Source: Collinsella sp.
GTDB taxonomy: Bacteria > Actinomycetota > Coriobacteriia > Coriobacteriales > Coriobacteriaceae
Assembly: GCA_018382125.1 (NCBI GenBank)
Contig: JAGZQO010000013.1
Span: 1 to 47,183 of the forward strand
DNA: 47,183 nt
Direction: 5' to 3'
Part shown: piece by piece, positions 16,898-24,585 of the stretch
Position numbering within the stretch: position 1 is the first letter of the stretch
Layout: the number at the start of each line of letters is the position of its first letter
Translations under genes and position numbers: made by a program
The notes under the pieces: model-generated
The model's database searches: none
What the model was told of the DNA's origin: nothing
Seen by the model: the letters and a program-made list of their open reading frames with translations, nothing else

Positions 16898-18186
16898 TGG
16901 CTCGTTTCCCTTTGGTCCCCACGGCGCCTGAACCTGAGCGCGCCATCTTGGTTGGTGTCGAGTGGCGCGATAACGCCTGGCCGCTCGACCGTTCGCTCGA
17001 CGAGCTCGAGCGTCTAGCCCACACTGCTGGGGCCCAATGCGTGGCACGCTTGTCTCAGCGCCTGGTCAAACCCTATCCCAAATCGTTTATCGGTTCTGGC
17101 AAGGTCGAGGAGCTGTGCGGCTTGGTGCATCGCATGGATGCGGATGTTGTTATCTTCGACGACGACCTGACGCCCTCACAGCAGTCCTATCTTGAGAAAG
17201 CCGTGGGCGAACCGGTCAAGATTATTGACCGTACGGCGTTGATTTTGGATATCTTTGGCCTGCATGCCCAGACGCGTGAGGGCCGCTTACAGGTTCAGCT
17301 GGCACAGTTGCAGTATCTGCTGCCTCGTCTGCGAGGTATGTGGAGCCATCTTGCCAAGGAACAGACGCGTGGCGGCATTGGATCGCGTTTTGGCCAGGGC
17401 GAAAGCCAGCTCGAGGTCGACCGTCGCCTGATTCGCAATAAGATCGCTGCGCTTCGACGCGAACTGAAACAGGTTGAACAACGTCGCGATGTGCAATCGA
17501 AAAGCCGTATTGAATCGCCGGCGTTTCGCGTGGCGTTGGCTGGCTACACCAATGCCGGCAAGTCGACGTTGCTTAATCGTTTGACGGGATCCACGGTACT
17601 TTCGCAGGATAAGCTGTTTGCCACGCTCGACCCGACGACGCGTTCGTATCGCCTGCCCGGCGGTCGTGGCATGACGATTACCGATACCGTCGGCTTTATT
17701 CAAAAGCTACCGCATGGTCTCGTTGATGCCTTTAAGTCCACGCTGTCTGAGGTTCTTGGTGCCGATCTGATCCTTAAAGTTGTGGATGCCTCTGACGAGG
17801 ACTACGAGCGCCAGCTCGAGGCAGTCGATCGCGTTCTTGACGAGATCGGTGCTGGCGAGCGTTTGACGCTTACGGTGTTCAATAAAATCGATCTTCTCGA
17901 TAGCGTCGACCGCTTGAGCTTCCGCCGACGCTATCCCGAGGCGGTGCTGTTCTCGGCTCAGACGGGTGAGGGTCTTGATGACTTAGTCGACCGCATCGCT
18001 CGTGAAGCGGCCGCCACGGACGTGTTGCTCTCGGCCGATATCCCGTATCGAGAGGGCGCGTTAATCACGCTCGTGCACGAACAGGGAACCCTTCTGCACG
18101 AGGAATACCTCGAGGACGGCGTTCGTATTGTGGCAAAGCTTCCGGACCGTATCGCACCACGTCTTGAGCGTTACCGAACGGAATAA
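16897..18186 (+). CDS. hflX: GTPase HflX
   Basis: Ribosome-associated GTPase (429 aa) that splits or rescues stalled ribosomes under stress. The N-terminal HflX domain contains IGSGKVEEL and the glycine-rich GGIGSRFGQGESQLEVDRR, followed by a coiled coil, then the G domain: G1 GYTNAGKST (216-224), G3 DTVGF and G4 NKID. The start overlaps the miaA stop by one base. The 3' end overlaps the convergent DUF1624 gene by 16 bases with no terminator visible between them. miaA-hflX linkage is also known in proteobacteria. Confidence 0.96.
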   Translation: MARFPLVPTAPEPERAILVGVEWRDNAWPLDRSLDELERLAHTAGAQCVARLSQRLVKPYPKSFIGSGKVEELCGLVHRMDADVVIFDDDLTPSQQSYLEKAVGEPVKIIDRTALILDIFGLHAQTREGRLQVQLAQLQYLLPRLRGMWSHLAKEQTRGGIGSRFGQGESQLEVDRRLIRNKIAALRRELKQVEQRRDVQSKSRIESPAFRVALAGYTNAGKSTLLNRLTGSTVLSQDKLFATLDPTTRSYRLPGGRGMTITDTVGFIQKLPHGLVDAFKSTLSEVLGADLILKVVDASDEDYERQLEAVDRVLDEIGAGERLTLTVFNKIDLLDSVDRLSFRRRYPEAVLFSAQTGEGLDDLVDRIAREAAATDVLLSADIPYREGALITLVHEQGTLLHEEYLEDGVRIVAKLPDRIAPRLERYRTE

Positions 18187-18875
18187 ATCAGCTCCAGTAC
18201 ACCCAAGATAACCGGTTGATGAAGCAGGTAGAACGGCAGCGCATGGCGTCCGAGGCTTGCGAGCACCGGGATGGGATTTTCATAGGCCCATGCTGGTGCC
18301 TCGCAGTTTGCTTTCTGAGCCGTGCGCGCGGCAAAGAAGCCTGCGAGGTACATAAATAAGAATGGTATGAGCGGATAGTAATCACCGGAGACGAAGTCTG
18401 GACTTGGGAAACCCAGCCAAGCTAGATAGAGGATAGGGTAGACCGCTTTAGGAATGCTCCAGGTACAGGCAAAGAGTATGAGGCAAATCGATATACCCCA
18501 TACCGCCGGCAACCTATCGAGAGCCGGGCGAGCGAGTGCAACAATGGCAGTGCTTGCCGCCATGCAGAAAATGATGCCGAAGTTCACCGAGTCATCGACC
18601 GAGACGAGCGTCGTTGCGACCCATACAATTAAAGCGGCAACGGCATATTTGGCGGCACGCTTGATGTTGTTGCGCGAGAGAGTGCACATCCAGCCGGCAA
18701 TAAACAAAAATACCCAACTGATGCTGGCGCGCCAGATGTCTTGGAAGATGGTCTGGGTAAACCAGGGCATCTTCCAACCATATAGGTAGGCAAGGTCGTA
18801 GCAGGCATGAAATCCCGCCATCGACAGCATGGTAAACCCGCGAATGGTATCAAAGACCGTGATGCGTTTTTGCAT
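18171..18875 (-). CDS. DUF1624 heparan-alpha-glucosaminide N-acetyltransferase-like membrane protein
   Basis: A 234-aa polytopic membrane protein with about seven hydrophobic helices. The N-terminus RITVFDTIRGFTMLSMAGFHACYD fits the DUF1624/acyltransferase-3-like pattern (R..D..RG....M...H). Related proteins may acylate cell-surface glycans, but the substrate is unknown. Its ATG shares the A of the lexA stop (TAATG on the minus strand), so it is translationally coupled to lexA and probably induced by DNA damage. It overlaps hflX by 16 bases at its 3' end. The family call is moderately sure. Confidence 0.75.
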   Translation of the reverse strand: MQKRITVFDTIRGFTMLSMAGFHACYDLAYLYGWKMPWFTQTIFQDIWRASISWVFLFIAGWMCTLSRNNIKRAAKYAVAALIVWVATTLVSVDDSVNFGIIFCMAASTAIVALARPALDRLPAVWGISICLILFACTWSIPKAVYPILYLAWLGFPSPDFVSGDYYPLIPFLFMYLAGFFAARTAQKANCEAPAWAYENPIPVLASLGRHALPFYLLHQPVILGVLELIYSVR

Positions 18876-19519
18876 TACGAGAACCGGCGCATCAAGCCGA
18901 CGACCTTGCCCAGGATTGTGGGATTTGTCGCATAGATAGGCTCCATAGTGTCGTTTTCGGGCTGCAGGCGAACGCGTCCCTGTTCCTTATAGAACGTTTT
19001 GACTGTTGCGGAACCATCGATCATGGCCACGACAATCTCACCATTCATGGCACTCTTCTGCTCGCGGACGATGATGTAGTCGCCGTTATAGATACCGACG
19101 TTAATCATCGAATTGCCGTGGACCTCGAGGATAAAGGACCCCTGGTCCGTTGCGATCTCTGTTGGGATAGTAAAGGTGTCCTCGATATTCTGCTCGGCAA
19201 GAATAGGAATCCCTGCAGCGACACGGCCTACGAGAGGCAGCGATACGGTGCCGCGAGGCGCCGTGGGCTCATCGGACTTTGAGATGGAGACGGAAGATCC
19301 GTCCTCGTCAAAGAGCTCGAGAGCGCGAGGCTTGGTGGCATCACGCTTGAGTAGGCCGCGTGCTTCCAGCGCGGAGAGATGAGCATGTACGGTGCTAGGG
19401 GAGGAAAGGCCCACGGCCGAAGCCATCTCGCGCACACTGGGCGGATAGCCCTTCTCCTGCTGATATTCCTTGATGAAGTCGTAAATTTGCTGCTGACGCT
19501 TGGTAATTTTGCGAGCCAT
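18875..19519 (-). CDS. lexA: SOS repressor LexA
   Basis: A 214-aa repressor of the DNA-damage response. The N-terminal winged helix (about 1-65, TKRQQQIYDFIKEYQQEKGYPPSVREM) is followed by an S24 protease domain with cleavage site A102-G103, catalytic S137 in HGNSM and K174 in ATVKTFY. The ATG at 19519 has GAGAGGA about eight bases upstream; ATGs further upstream would put coding sequence in an operator. Three LexA-box candidates lie between it and the divergent LysM gene, implying autoregulation. The stop overlaps the DUF1624 start. Confidence 0.97.
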   Translation of the reverse strand: MARKITKRQQQIYDFIKEYQQEKGYPPSVREMASAVGLSSPSTVHAHLSALEARGLLKRDATKPRALELFDEDGSSVSISKSDEPTAPRGTVSLPLVGRVAAGIPILAEQNIEDTFTIPTEIATDQGSFILEVHGNSMINVGIYNGDYIIVREQKSAMNGEIVVAMIDGSATVKTFYKEQGRVRLQPENDTMEPIYATNPTILGKVVGLMRRFS

Positions 19520-19542
19520 CAGGGATTCCTCTCTACCCATAC

Positions 19543-19556
19543 CAAACAAATGTTCT
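19543..19556. promoter_or_regulatory. Candidate LexA box 1 (lexA-proximal)
   Basis: CAAACAAATGTTCT has one perfect half (GTTC) and one degenerate half (AAAC) around a four-base centre. It lies 24 bases upstream of the lexA start codon. It is weaker than boxes 2 and 3. Confidence 0.5.
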
Positions 19557-19564
19557 ATTTTTGC

Positions 19565-19592
19565 TTGACAGGAACAACTGTTCGAAGATAAT
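19565..19592 (+). promoter_or_regulatory. Promoter of the LysM gene
   Basis: TTGACA at 19565-19570 and GATAAT at 19587-19592 with a 16-base spacer. LexA box 2 occupies 19571-19584, inside the spacer, the same layout as at recA. The transcript would run through the LysM gene and probably on to nrdR and dut. Confidence 0.7.
19571..19584. promoter_or_regulatory. LexA box 2
   Basis: GGAACAACTGTTCG contains a perfect GAAC, four bases, GTTC palindrome. It lies inside the promoter spacer of the LysM gene and upstream of lexA, so it could repress both divergent genes. Confidence 0.88.
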
Positions 19593-19598
19593 AATAAC

Positions 19599-19612
19599 CG
19601 AACACTCGTTCC
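19599..19612. promoter_or_regulatory. LexA box 3
   Basis: CGAACACTCGTTCC is a second full GAAC, four bases, GTTC palindrome, 28 bases from box 2 centre to centre. It lies just downstream of the plus-strand -10 element. Confidence 0.85.
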
Positions 19613-19682
19613 CGCGCTAGACTTTTTTGTCCCCGCGGCTTGATAAAACAGTTCTCGTCAAAACAAACGAGAGGAGAACAGA

Positions 19683-20132
19683 ATGAACGCAGCGGATATG
19701 GTCCAGGGAAACCTTGCTCTTAAGCTCGAGGCGCCCGCCTCGCCTGCCTTCACGGTCGTGAAGGGTGGACGCTCCCATTTTCAGGCCGTGGCCACTAAAC
19801 CCGTTCGCACCCAGCGTGCGCCCGCTGCTTCGGCTCCTGTTGCCCTGAAGGCCTCGACGATTGTTGCTGTTGCTGTAGCGTTCACCCTGTTCTTTGTGTT
19901 CGCCACGTCAGTCTTTTCTGCTCGTCACGCAGCATATGCCGATTCCGTAGCCAACGTCACCTACGAAACGGTTCGTGTGCAGTCCGGCGATTCCCTGTGG
20001 TCGCTTGCCCAGGAGCATCCCATCGATGGCCTTTCCACACAGGAGACTTCCGACATGATTCGTAGCGTCAATCACCTCGATCGCGGCTCTCTTGATGCTG
20101 GTGCAGTTCTGAAAGTTCCGGCCCGTTCGTAA
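19683..20132 (+). CDS. LysM-domain membrane protein, YneA-like SOS cell-division inhibitor candidate
   Basis: A 149-aa protein with a cytoplasmic N-terminus (about 1-56), one membrane helix (about 57-79, ASTIVAVAVAFTLFFVFATSVF) and an extracytoplasmic LysM domain (about 96-148, VRVQSGDSLWSLAQEHP). It is divergent from lexA under two strong LexA boxes and upstream of nrdR. In Bacillus, YneA is a LysM membrane protein divergent from lexA that delays division during SOS. The long N-terminal segment is not typical of YneA. Division inhibition is inferred from context and architecture. GAGGAG precedes the ATG and can pair with an upstream TTCTC. Confidence 0.85.
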   Translation: MNAADMVQGNLALKLEAPASPAFTVVKGGRSHFQAVATKPVRTQRAPAASAPVALKASTIVAVAVAFTLFFVFATSVFSARHAAYADSVANVTYETVRVQSGDSLWSLAQEHPIDGLSTQETSDMIRSVNHLDRGSLDAGAVLKVPARS

Positions 20133-20183
20133 GATTTCGGGTCGGTCGCATGGTACCCTTGTTATCGTTTAAGAGGAGGTTCC

Positions 20184-20627
20184 ATGCGCTGTCCCAAATG
20201 CGGCAAGGCACACACCCGCGTTGTCGATTCCCGTATGCAGGAGTCGAACAACACTATCAAGCGTCGTCGCGAATGCTGTTCGTGCAATTATCGTTTTACG
20301 ACGTTCGAGCGCTGCGAAGATCCCATCGAGGTCATCAAATCCGACGGGTCAAAGCAGCGGTTCGATCGCAACAAGCTGCTGGTCGGCCTGATGCGTGCCA
20401 CGATTAAGCGCGATATCGATACGAAAAAGCTCAACGAGATCATCGATGATATCGAGGTGGAACTGCGTTCCCGTACGCTGACGGCCGTTACGTCTCACGA
20501 ACTGGGCGATATGGTGCTCAAGCGCCTGGCCAAGATCGACAAGGTGGCTTACATTCGTTTTGCCTCGGTCTATCGCGATTTCAAAGACGTCGACGAGTTT
20601 TTGCAAGAGCTCGACAAGCTAAGGTGA
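20184..20627 (+). CDS. nrdR: Transcriptional repressor NrdR
   Basis: A 147-aa repressor of ribonucleotide reductase genes that senses ATP/dATP. The zinc ribbon uses C3, C6, C31 and C34 (MRCPKCGKAH, CCSCNYRF). An ATP-cone domain follows (about 46-136, VIKSDGSKQRFDRNKLLVGL). The ATG has AGGAGG about six bases upstream. It lies 51 bases after the LysM gene and directly before dut, grouping SOS control with dNTP supply. Confidence 0.97.
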   Translation: MRCPKCGKAHTRVVDSRMQESNNTIKRRRECCSCNYRFTTFERCEDPIEVIKSDGSKQRFDRNKLLVGLMRATIKRDIDTKKLNEIIDDIEVELRSRTLTAVTSHELGDMVLKRLAKIDKVAYIRFASVYRDFKDVDEFLQELDKLR

Positions 20628-20631
20628 TTTC

Positions 20632-21075
20632 ATGTCCAACATTACCGTTAACATTAAGCGACTCGATCCCACGGTCGAGCTTCCCAAATACGCTCACCCC
20701 ACAGATGCCGGTCTTGACCTCCGCGCCAACGAAGACTGCACCCTCAAGCCCTTTGAGCGTCGTCTGGTCTCCACGGGCCTCGCTATCGCCCTGCCCGATG
20801 GCTACGCCGGCTTCGTCCAGCCCCGCAGCGGCTTGGCCATCAAGCAGGGCCTGTCTATAGTTAACACGCCGGGCCTCATCGACGCCCACTACCGAGGAGA
20901 ACTCAAGGTTATCCTCATCAACCTGGATCCCACCAACGACATCCATATCAACAAAGGCGACCGCATAGCCCAACTCGTCATCCAAGAAGTCCCCACGGTC
21001 AATCTCCTAGAAGTAGAAGAACTAGACAAAACTGACCGAGGAGCCGGCGGTTTCGGCTCTTCCGGTGTAGCTTAG
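20632..21075 (+). CDS. dut: dUTP diphosphatase
   Basis: Trimeric dUTPase (147 aa) that hydrolyses dUTP to dUMP, keeping uracil out of DNA and supplying thymidylate synthesis. All five family motifs are present: HPTDAGLDL, PRSGLA, GLIDAHYRGE, GDRIAQLV and RGAGGFGSSG. It starts four bases after the nrdR stop, with AAGGTGA as a weak ribosome-binding site. Downstream lies a 374-base gap with palindromic elements and no gene. Confidence 0.97.
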   Translation: MSNITVNIKRLDPTVELPKYAHPTDAGLDLRANEDCTLKPFERRLVSTGLAIALPDGYAGFVQPRSGLAIKQGLSIVNTPGLIDAHYRGELKVILINLDPTNDIHINKGDRIAQLVIQEVPTVNLLEVEELDKTDRGAGGFGSSGVA

Positions 21076-21099
21076 ATTGTTATGTCCGCTCACCCGTTG

Positions 21100-21179
21100 G
21101 AGGGCCCTATATATCATCCCGTGCTCAAACATTCTCGCTGCGCTGCGAAACTGCGCGCGGGACGATATATATGGGGCTC
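21100..21179 (-). repeat. Palindromic element, copy A
   Basis: An 80-bp imperfect inverted repeat: 22-base arms at 21100-21121 and 21158-21179 with four mismatches around a 36-base core at 21122-21157. The core matches the reverse complement of copy B at 35 of 36 positions. Arm positions next to the core differ from copy B on both sides in a way that keeps pairing (CCCG/CGGG here). It lies 24 bases after the dut stop, in the place of a terminator or 3' UTR structure. The strand given is relative to copy B. Confidence 0.9.
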
Positions 21180-21219
21180 AGGCGAAAGGGCTACATGCTT
21201 GATATAAAAACAATCTTTC

Positions 21220-21270
21220 TAGTAAGCCGGTACGATAAAGAGATTGCTCATTTGTCGTACCGGCTTACTA
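21220..21270. repeat. Long perfect palindrome in the dut downstream gap
   Basis: TAGTAAGCCGGTACGA and TCGTACCGGCTTACTA form a perfect 16-bp stem with a 19-base loop. Short flanking AATC/GATT could extend it. There is no long T-run. It may be a bidirectional terminator or a member of the same palindrome family as 25562-25610, with which it shares a GTAC-GGCT arm motif. Confidence 0.75.
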
Positions 21271-21305
21271 TTTAGATTTCACCTTGGCAGGTCTAACGGG
21301 GGGTC

Positions 21306-21338
21306 AAACGTAGCTGCTAGTACGTAAACGTAGCTGCT
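21306..21338 (+). repeat. Short direct repeat
   Basis: AAACGTAGCTGCT occurs at 21306-21318 and again at 21326-21338. The second copy runs into the left arm of palindromic element copy B. Confidence 0.7.
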
Positions 21339-21436
21339 CAGAGGGAGCCGCCCATATATCGTTCCACGCGCAGTTTCGCAGCGAAGCGAGAATGTTTGAG
21401 CATGGAATGATATATGGGCGGCTCCCTCTGAGCAGC
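21333..21436 (+). repeat. Palindromic element, copy B
   Basis: A 104-bp inverted repeat. The outer arms 21333-21360 and 21409-21436 are perfectly complementary over 28 bp. Six more pairs, one of them a G-T, lead to a 36-base core at 21367-21402 shared with copy A in reverse. It ends 13 bases from the stop of the minus-strand glycosyltransferase, so each copy is at the 3' end of a flanking gene and has the same orientation relative to that gene. Confidence 0.92.
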
Positions 21437-21449
21437 GGGCTTTAAGACT

Positions 21450-22751
21450 CTAGCGGATGTGAGCTGGCTTGCCGCCCCAGTAGAAGCGGCAGAAGGCTCG
21501 TTTTCGTTTTTGGGGCTTGCCAACGAGCTCCATGGTGGCGATGGCTATGTCTTCGGCTGCATGGGGACGGCGTAGGACTTCGCCATTGATGAGCAGGGCT
21601 TTGAGCGACTCCGGATGATCGTGCAGGTGGCGCAACGTCACGATGAGCTCTCGTGCCGTGGTGACGTGCATGCTGGCGCCCATGCCGGTGAGCATGGTGG
21701 TGTTGGCCTTTTCCTGGCCATATGACTTGCCCAGCAGAATCATAGGCAGGTGTGCGCACAGGCATTCGGTAACAGTGAGTCCGCCAGATTTGAGGATTGC
21801 CAGGTCACAGCCGTGCATAAGCGCTGCCATGTCATCGACGTAGTCAAGAACCGTGACGTTCTCGAGTTTCATGGCATCGAAAAGCGTTTTGAGACGGGTG
21901 GCATATTCGGCATCCTTGCCCGGCAAAAAGACAAAGTGCATGTCCTCGAAGCTGCGCAGGAAGGGGAGGGTGCGGTCCATCTCCGCGCGAAAGCGAACGT
22001 ACGGTTGAGGCAAGCTTGCGCCGGCCATCACCAGCACAACGAGCTTGTCTGTGGGGAGATTGAACTTCTCGAGTTCTTCCTCGCGGTTGTAGTCCGTATC
22101 AAACCCGGCGCGAATGGGGATGCCCGTAATGCGGATCTTTGCCTCGGGAACCTTACGGGGGCGGAGTGTTTCGGCCATAAACTCGTTTGCTACGCAGAAT
22201 AGGTCGGTGTCCTTATGGGGCCACCAACCCTCGACCTCGTAATCGGTCGGTACGCAAATGACGGGATAGTCGATGCCCGTAATGACGCGCGCGCCGACGG
22301 CGACGTTGGCTGCCGTGATATGTGTGGCTACCACGGCAATGGGCCTGCGAGTTCGAACGTATTCGTTAAATGCGGGGAACATGATGCGCGACCATGCCGT
22401 GCCACCGCCCCAAAGCAGGTGTCCGGTAAGGGTATAACGCCAGGTCAAGTCATAAATTGGGCGCGTGGCGCCGGTAAACGAGGCGGCCGTTTTGTTGCCG
22501 TCGAATTTTATGCGTCCAAAATCAAGGATATCGAGCACTTCAATCTCAACATCCTCGGGGATGCCATTGGTGCCGCGGATGTGGTCGAATGCCTGCGCAA
22601 TCGCATTTGCGGCGGCCTTGTGGCCCGAGCCGACCGAGGCGTGCACGATAGTCACGAGAGGTTTTTGCTGAGCCAAGAGCGTGGTTTGTCCCGATTGGGG
22701 AGTGCTGTGCGTGAGCAGGGGAGCGTCATCGCTCGTCTGCGTCTGATCCAT
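21450..22751 (-). CDS. MGDG synthase-like glycosyltransferase (processive diacylglycerol glucosyltransferase type)
   Basis: A 433-aa GT28/MGDG-synthase family protein. The N-terminal lipid-acceptor domain begins VTIVHASVGSGHKAAANAIAQAF, and the C-terminal nucleotide-sugar domain has SGGLTVTECLCAHLPMIL with the acidic residue of the donor site. Bacterial relatives such as UgtP/YpfP make glucosyl- or galactosyl-diacylglycerols for the membrane and lipoteichoic acid anchors. The first 30 residues are Gln/Thr/Ser rich and unconserved. It is convergent with dut and divergent from trxB. Sugar and linkage cannot be read from the sequence. Confidence 0.85.
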   Translation of the reverse strand: MDQTQTSDDAPLLTHSTPQSGQTTLLAQQKPLVTIVHASVGSGHKAAANAIAQAFDHIRGTNGIPEDVEIEVLDILDFGRIKFDGNKTAASFTGATRPIYDLTWRYTLTGHLLWGGGTAWSRIMFPAFNEYVRTRRPIAVVATHITAANVAVGARVITGIDYPVICVPTDYEVEGWWPHKDTDLFCVANEFMAETLRPRKVPEAKIRITGIPIRAGFDTDYNREEELEKFNLPTDKLVVLVMAGASLPQPYVRFRAEMDRTLPFLRSFEDMHFVFLPGKDAEYATRLKTLFDAMKLENVTVLDYVDDMAALMHGCDLAILKSGGLTVTECLCAHLPMILLGKSYGQEKANTTMLTGMGASMHVTTARELIVTLRHLHDHPESLKALLINGEVLRRPHAAEDIAIATMELVGKPQKRKRAFCRFYWGGKPAHIR

Positions 22752-22868
22752 CGATATCTCCCCTTCATCTTTGTTTCACAGAGAATCATTGTAGTGCATG
22801 AGTGTCACGTTCGCATAAATTTGGGTATGAGCGCAAAGAACGCCAATCTTTCGACAGGAGGTCTCTTC

Positions 22869-23807
22869 ATGACTACTCATCAGCCGATCGATGTTGCGAT
22901 TATCGGCGGCGGGCCTGCGGGCTATGCTGCAGCCATTTACGCGGCGCGCGCCAACCTAACGACGACCGTGATTGAGCAAGGTATGTCGGGAGGACAGATC
23001 GCCACAACCAATGAGGTCGAGAACTATCCGGGCATTCCGCTCTTGAGTGGCGCCGAACTCGGCGAGCGGTTTCAGCAACATGCAGAGGGCCTGGGAGCAC
23101 AGGTTGCATGGAGCATGGTTGCGGGTATCGATTACGATGCGGATGCGGCGCTGTTTACGGTGCATCACGATATGGGCGATACGCTGGCCTCGAGCGTTAT
23201 CGCTTGCATGGGTGCCACGCCGCGATCTGCTGGTTTTGTTGGCGAGGATACGTATCGCGGTCGTGGCGTTTCTTATTGCGCGACGTGCGATGGCATGTTC
23301 TTTCGCGGTAAACAGGTCTTTGTCATCGGTGGCGGTAATGCTGCCTGCGAGGAAGCCCTGTTCTTGTCAGAAATCGCCAGCAGCGTGACCATCGTCTTGC
23401 GACGCGATCAGTTCCGTGCCCCCGATGGCGTGGTTCAAAAGGTGCTCGCAAAAGATAATATTTCAGTTAGGTACCAAACTAGTATTGTTGAGCTTTCTGG
23501 TGAGGCGATGCCCACGACAATCACGTTTAAGGACAATGCGACTAGTGAAATGCACGTTGAGTCCTTTGATCCTGGTTCGTTTGGCATTTTTGTCTTTGCT
23601 GGCACGCAGCCTCATACCGAGCTTGTTGAGCATCTGGTAGATCTGGCGCCCGACGGCGGTATTGTGACCGACGAATCGATGGCCACCCGCACACCTGGCT
23701 TATTTGCCGCCGGCGATATTCGCTCCAAGCGTTTACGCCAAGTTGTGACCGCCGTTTCGGACGGAGCTATAGCGGCTACCAGCGCATACGCTTTCTTACG
23801 CGGATAA
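22869..23807 (+). CDS. trxB: Thioredoxin-disulfide reductase
   Basis: FAD/NADPH flavoenzyme (312 aa) that reduces thioredoxin. FAD-binding GGGPAG lies near the N-terminus, redox C137-A-T-C140 in YCATCDGMF, and an NADPH-binding GGGNAA segment follows; ATRTPGLFAAGDIRSKRLRQV closes the FAD domain. The ATG at 22869 has AGGAGG seven bases upstream. No thioredoxin gene is adjacent. A strong hairpin follows 40 bases after the stop. Confidence 0.96.
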   Translation: MTTHQPIDVAIIGGGPAGYAAAIYAARANLTTTVIEQGMSGGQIATTNEVENYPGIPLLSGAELGERFQQHAEGLGAQVAWSMVAGIDYDADAALFTVHHDMGDTLASSVIACMGATPRSAGFVGEDTYRGRGVSYCATCDGMFFRGKQVFVIGGGNAACEEALFLSEIASSVTIVLRRDQFRAPDGVVQKVLAKDNISVRYQTSIVELSGEAMPTTITFKDNATSEMHVESFDPGSFGIFVFAGTQPHTELVEHLVDLAPDGGIVTDESMATRTPGLFAAGDIRSKRLRQVVTAVSDGAIAATSAYAFLRG

Positions 23808-23847
23808 GTACGATAATATATCTTATGTAAGGTTGCTATCTTTAAAC

Positions 23848-23889
23848 AAAGTGGTTGGACGATGCATCAATGTGCAGTCCAACCACTTT
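23848..23889 (+). terminator. Terminator after trxB
   Basis: AAAGTGGTTGGAC and GTCCAACCACTTT form a perfect 13-bp stem with a 16-base loop. The 3' arm ends in TTTT followed by ACTT. It is well placed to end the trxB transcript before the DUF1836 gene. Confidence 0.8.
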
Positions 23890-23896
23890 TACTTAG

Positions 23897-23926
23897 CGGC
23901 TATGTGGTATGCAAAACTAGATAACC
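23897..23926 (+). repeat. Degenerate copy of the degV-upstream palindrome
   Basis: These 30 bases match 26 of 30 positions of the reverse complement of 25572-25601, including the shared core CAAAACTAGATA. It lies 36 bases upstream of the DUF1836 start, with a possible -10 element TACAAT at 23932-23937 just downstream. It is in the same orientation relative to its gene as the degV copy. It may be an operator shared by both genes or a small mobile palindrome. Confidence 0.65.
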
Positions 23927-23961
23927 TAGAATACAATATAGCAAACGAACGGAGGCCTCTG

Positions 23962-24573
23962 ATGAACCACGTCAAACATGTTATCCCGATGTCCGATACG
24001 TCGGTCGGCATTAAGCCGGAGGATATTCAACCGACGGTACTGCCGGACGCATTTATTCAGTCCGATATGGTGGGTAAACTCAACGCTTTGAGCCTGCCAC
24101 GCTATGAACAGCTGCCCAATGTAACGCTCTATCGCGATCAGGTTATTGAATATGTTGCGCTGTGGATGGAGCCGCTTTCGATTTGCGTAGAGCAGCCCGT
24201 TATCACGCCTTCAATGATTAATAACTACGTGAAGGTCGGCCTCGTTCCTGCTCCGGTTAAAAAGCAGTATGGCCGTGAGCAGATTGCGCGTCTCATCGCC
24301 ATTTGTATCTTTAAGCAGGTGCTGCCTATCGCTGCGGTTCAGGCGCTTTTTAATATTCAGCGCTTGAGCTACGACGCTCCGACGGCTTTCGATTATGTAG
24401 TCGATCAACTTGAGGCATCGATTCGTGCGGCGTTTTCCGTCGAGCAGACTCCCGTGCCCGATACCGCACATCAGGTTACGCGCGAGTCGCTGCTTGTACG
24501 CAGTGCAGTATCGTCCTTCGTTTCGAAGGCCTACCTGATGAGCTATCTAAAGTTCAATGGGTTTAATAGCTAA
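23962..24573 (+). CDS. DUF1836 domain protein
   Basis: A 203-aa protein resembling the DUF1836 family of Firmicutes and Coriobacteria, which is uncharacterised. The central part, VITPSMINNYVKVGLVPAPVKKQYGREQIARL, has the shape of a MerR-like winged helix (conserved NNYVK..LVP..KKQYGREQ), so a DNA-binding role is plausible. No membrane segment is seen. The ATG at 23962 has CGGAGG at 23950-23955, six bases upstream. Base composition is somewhat less GC-rich than the left part of the window. A strong bidirectional terminator follows. Confidence 0.82.
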   Translation: MNHVKHVIPMSDTSVGIKPEDIQPTVLPDAFIQSDMVGKLNALSLPRYEQLPNVTLYRDQVIEYVALWMEPLSICVEQPVITPSMINNYVKVGLVPAPVKKQYGREQIARLIAICIFKQVLPIAAVQALFNIQRLSYDAPTAFDYVVDQLEASIRAAFSVEQTPVPDTAHQVTRESLLVRSAVSSFVSKAYLMSYLKFNGFNS

Positions 24574-24585
24574 CTGAGGTATAAA

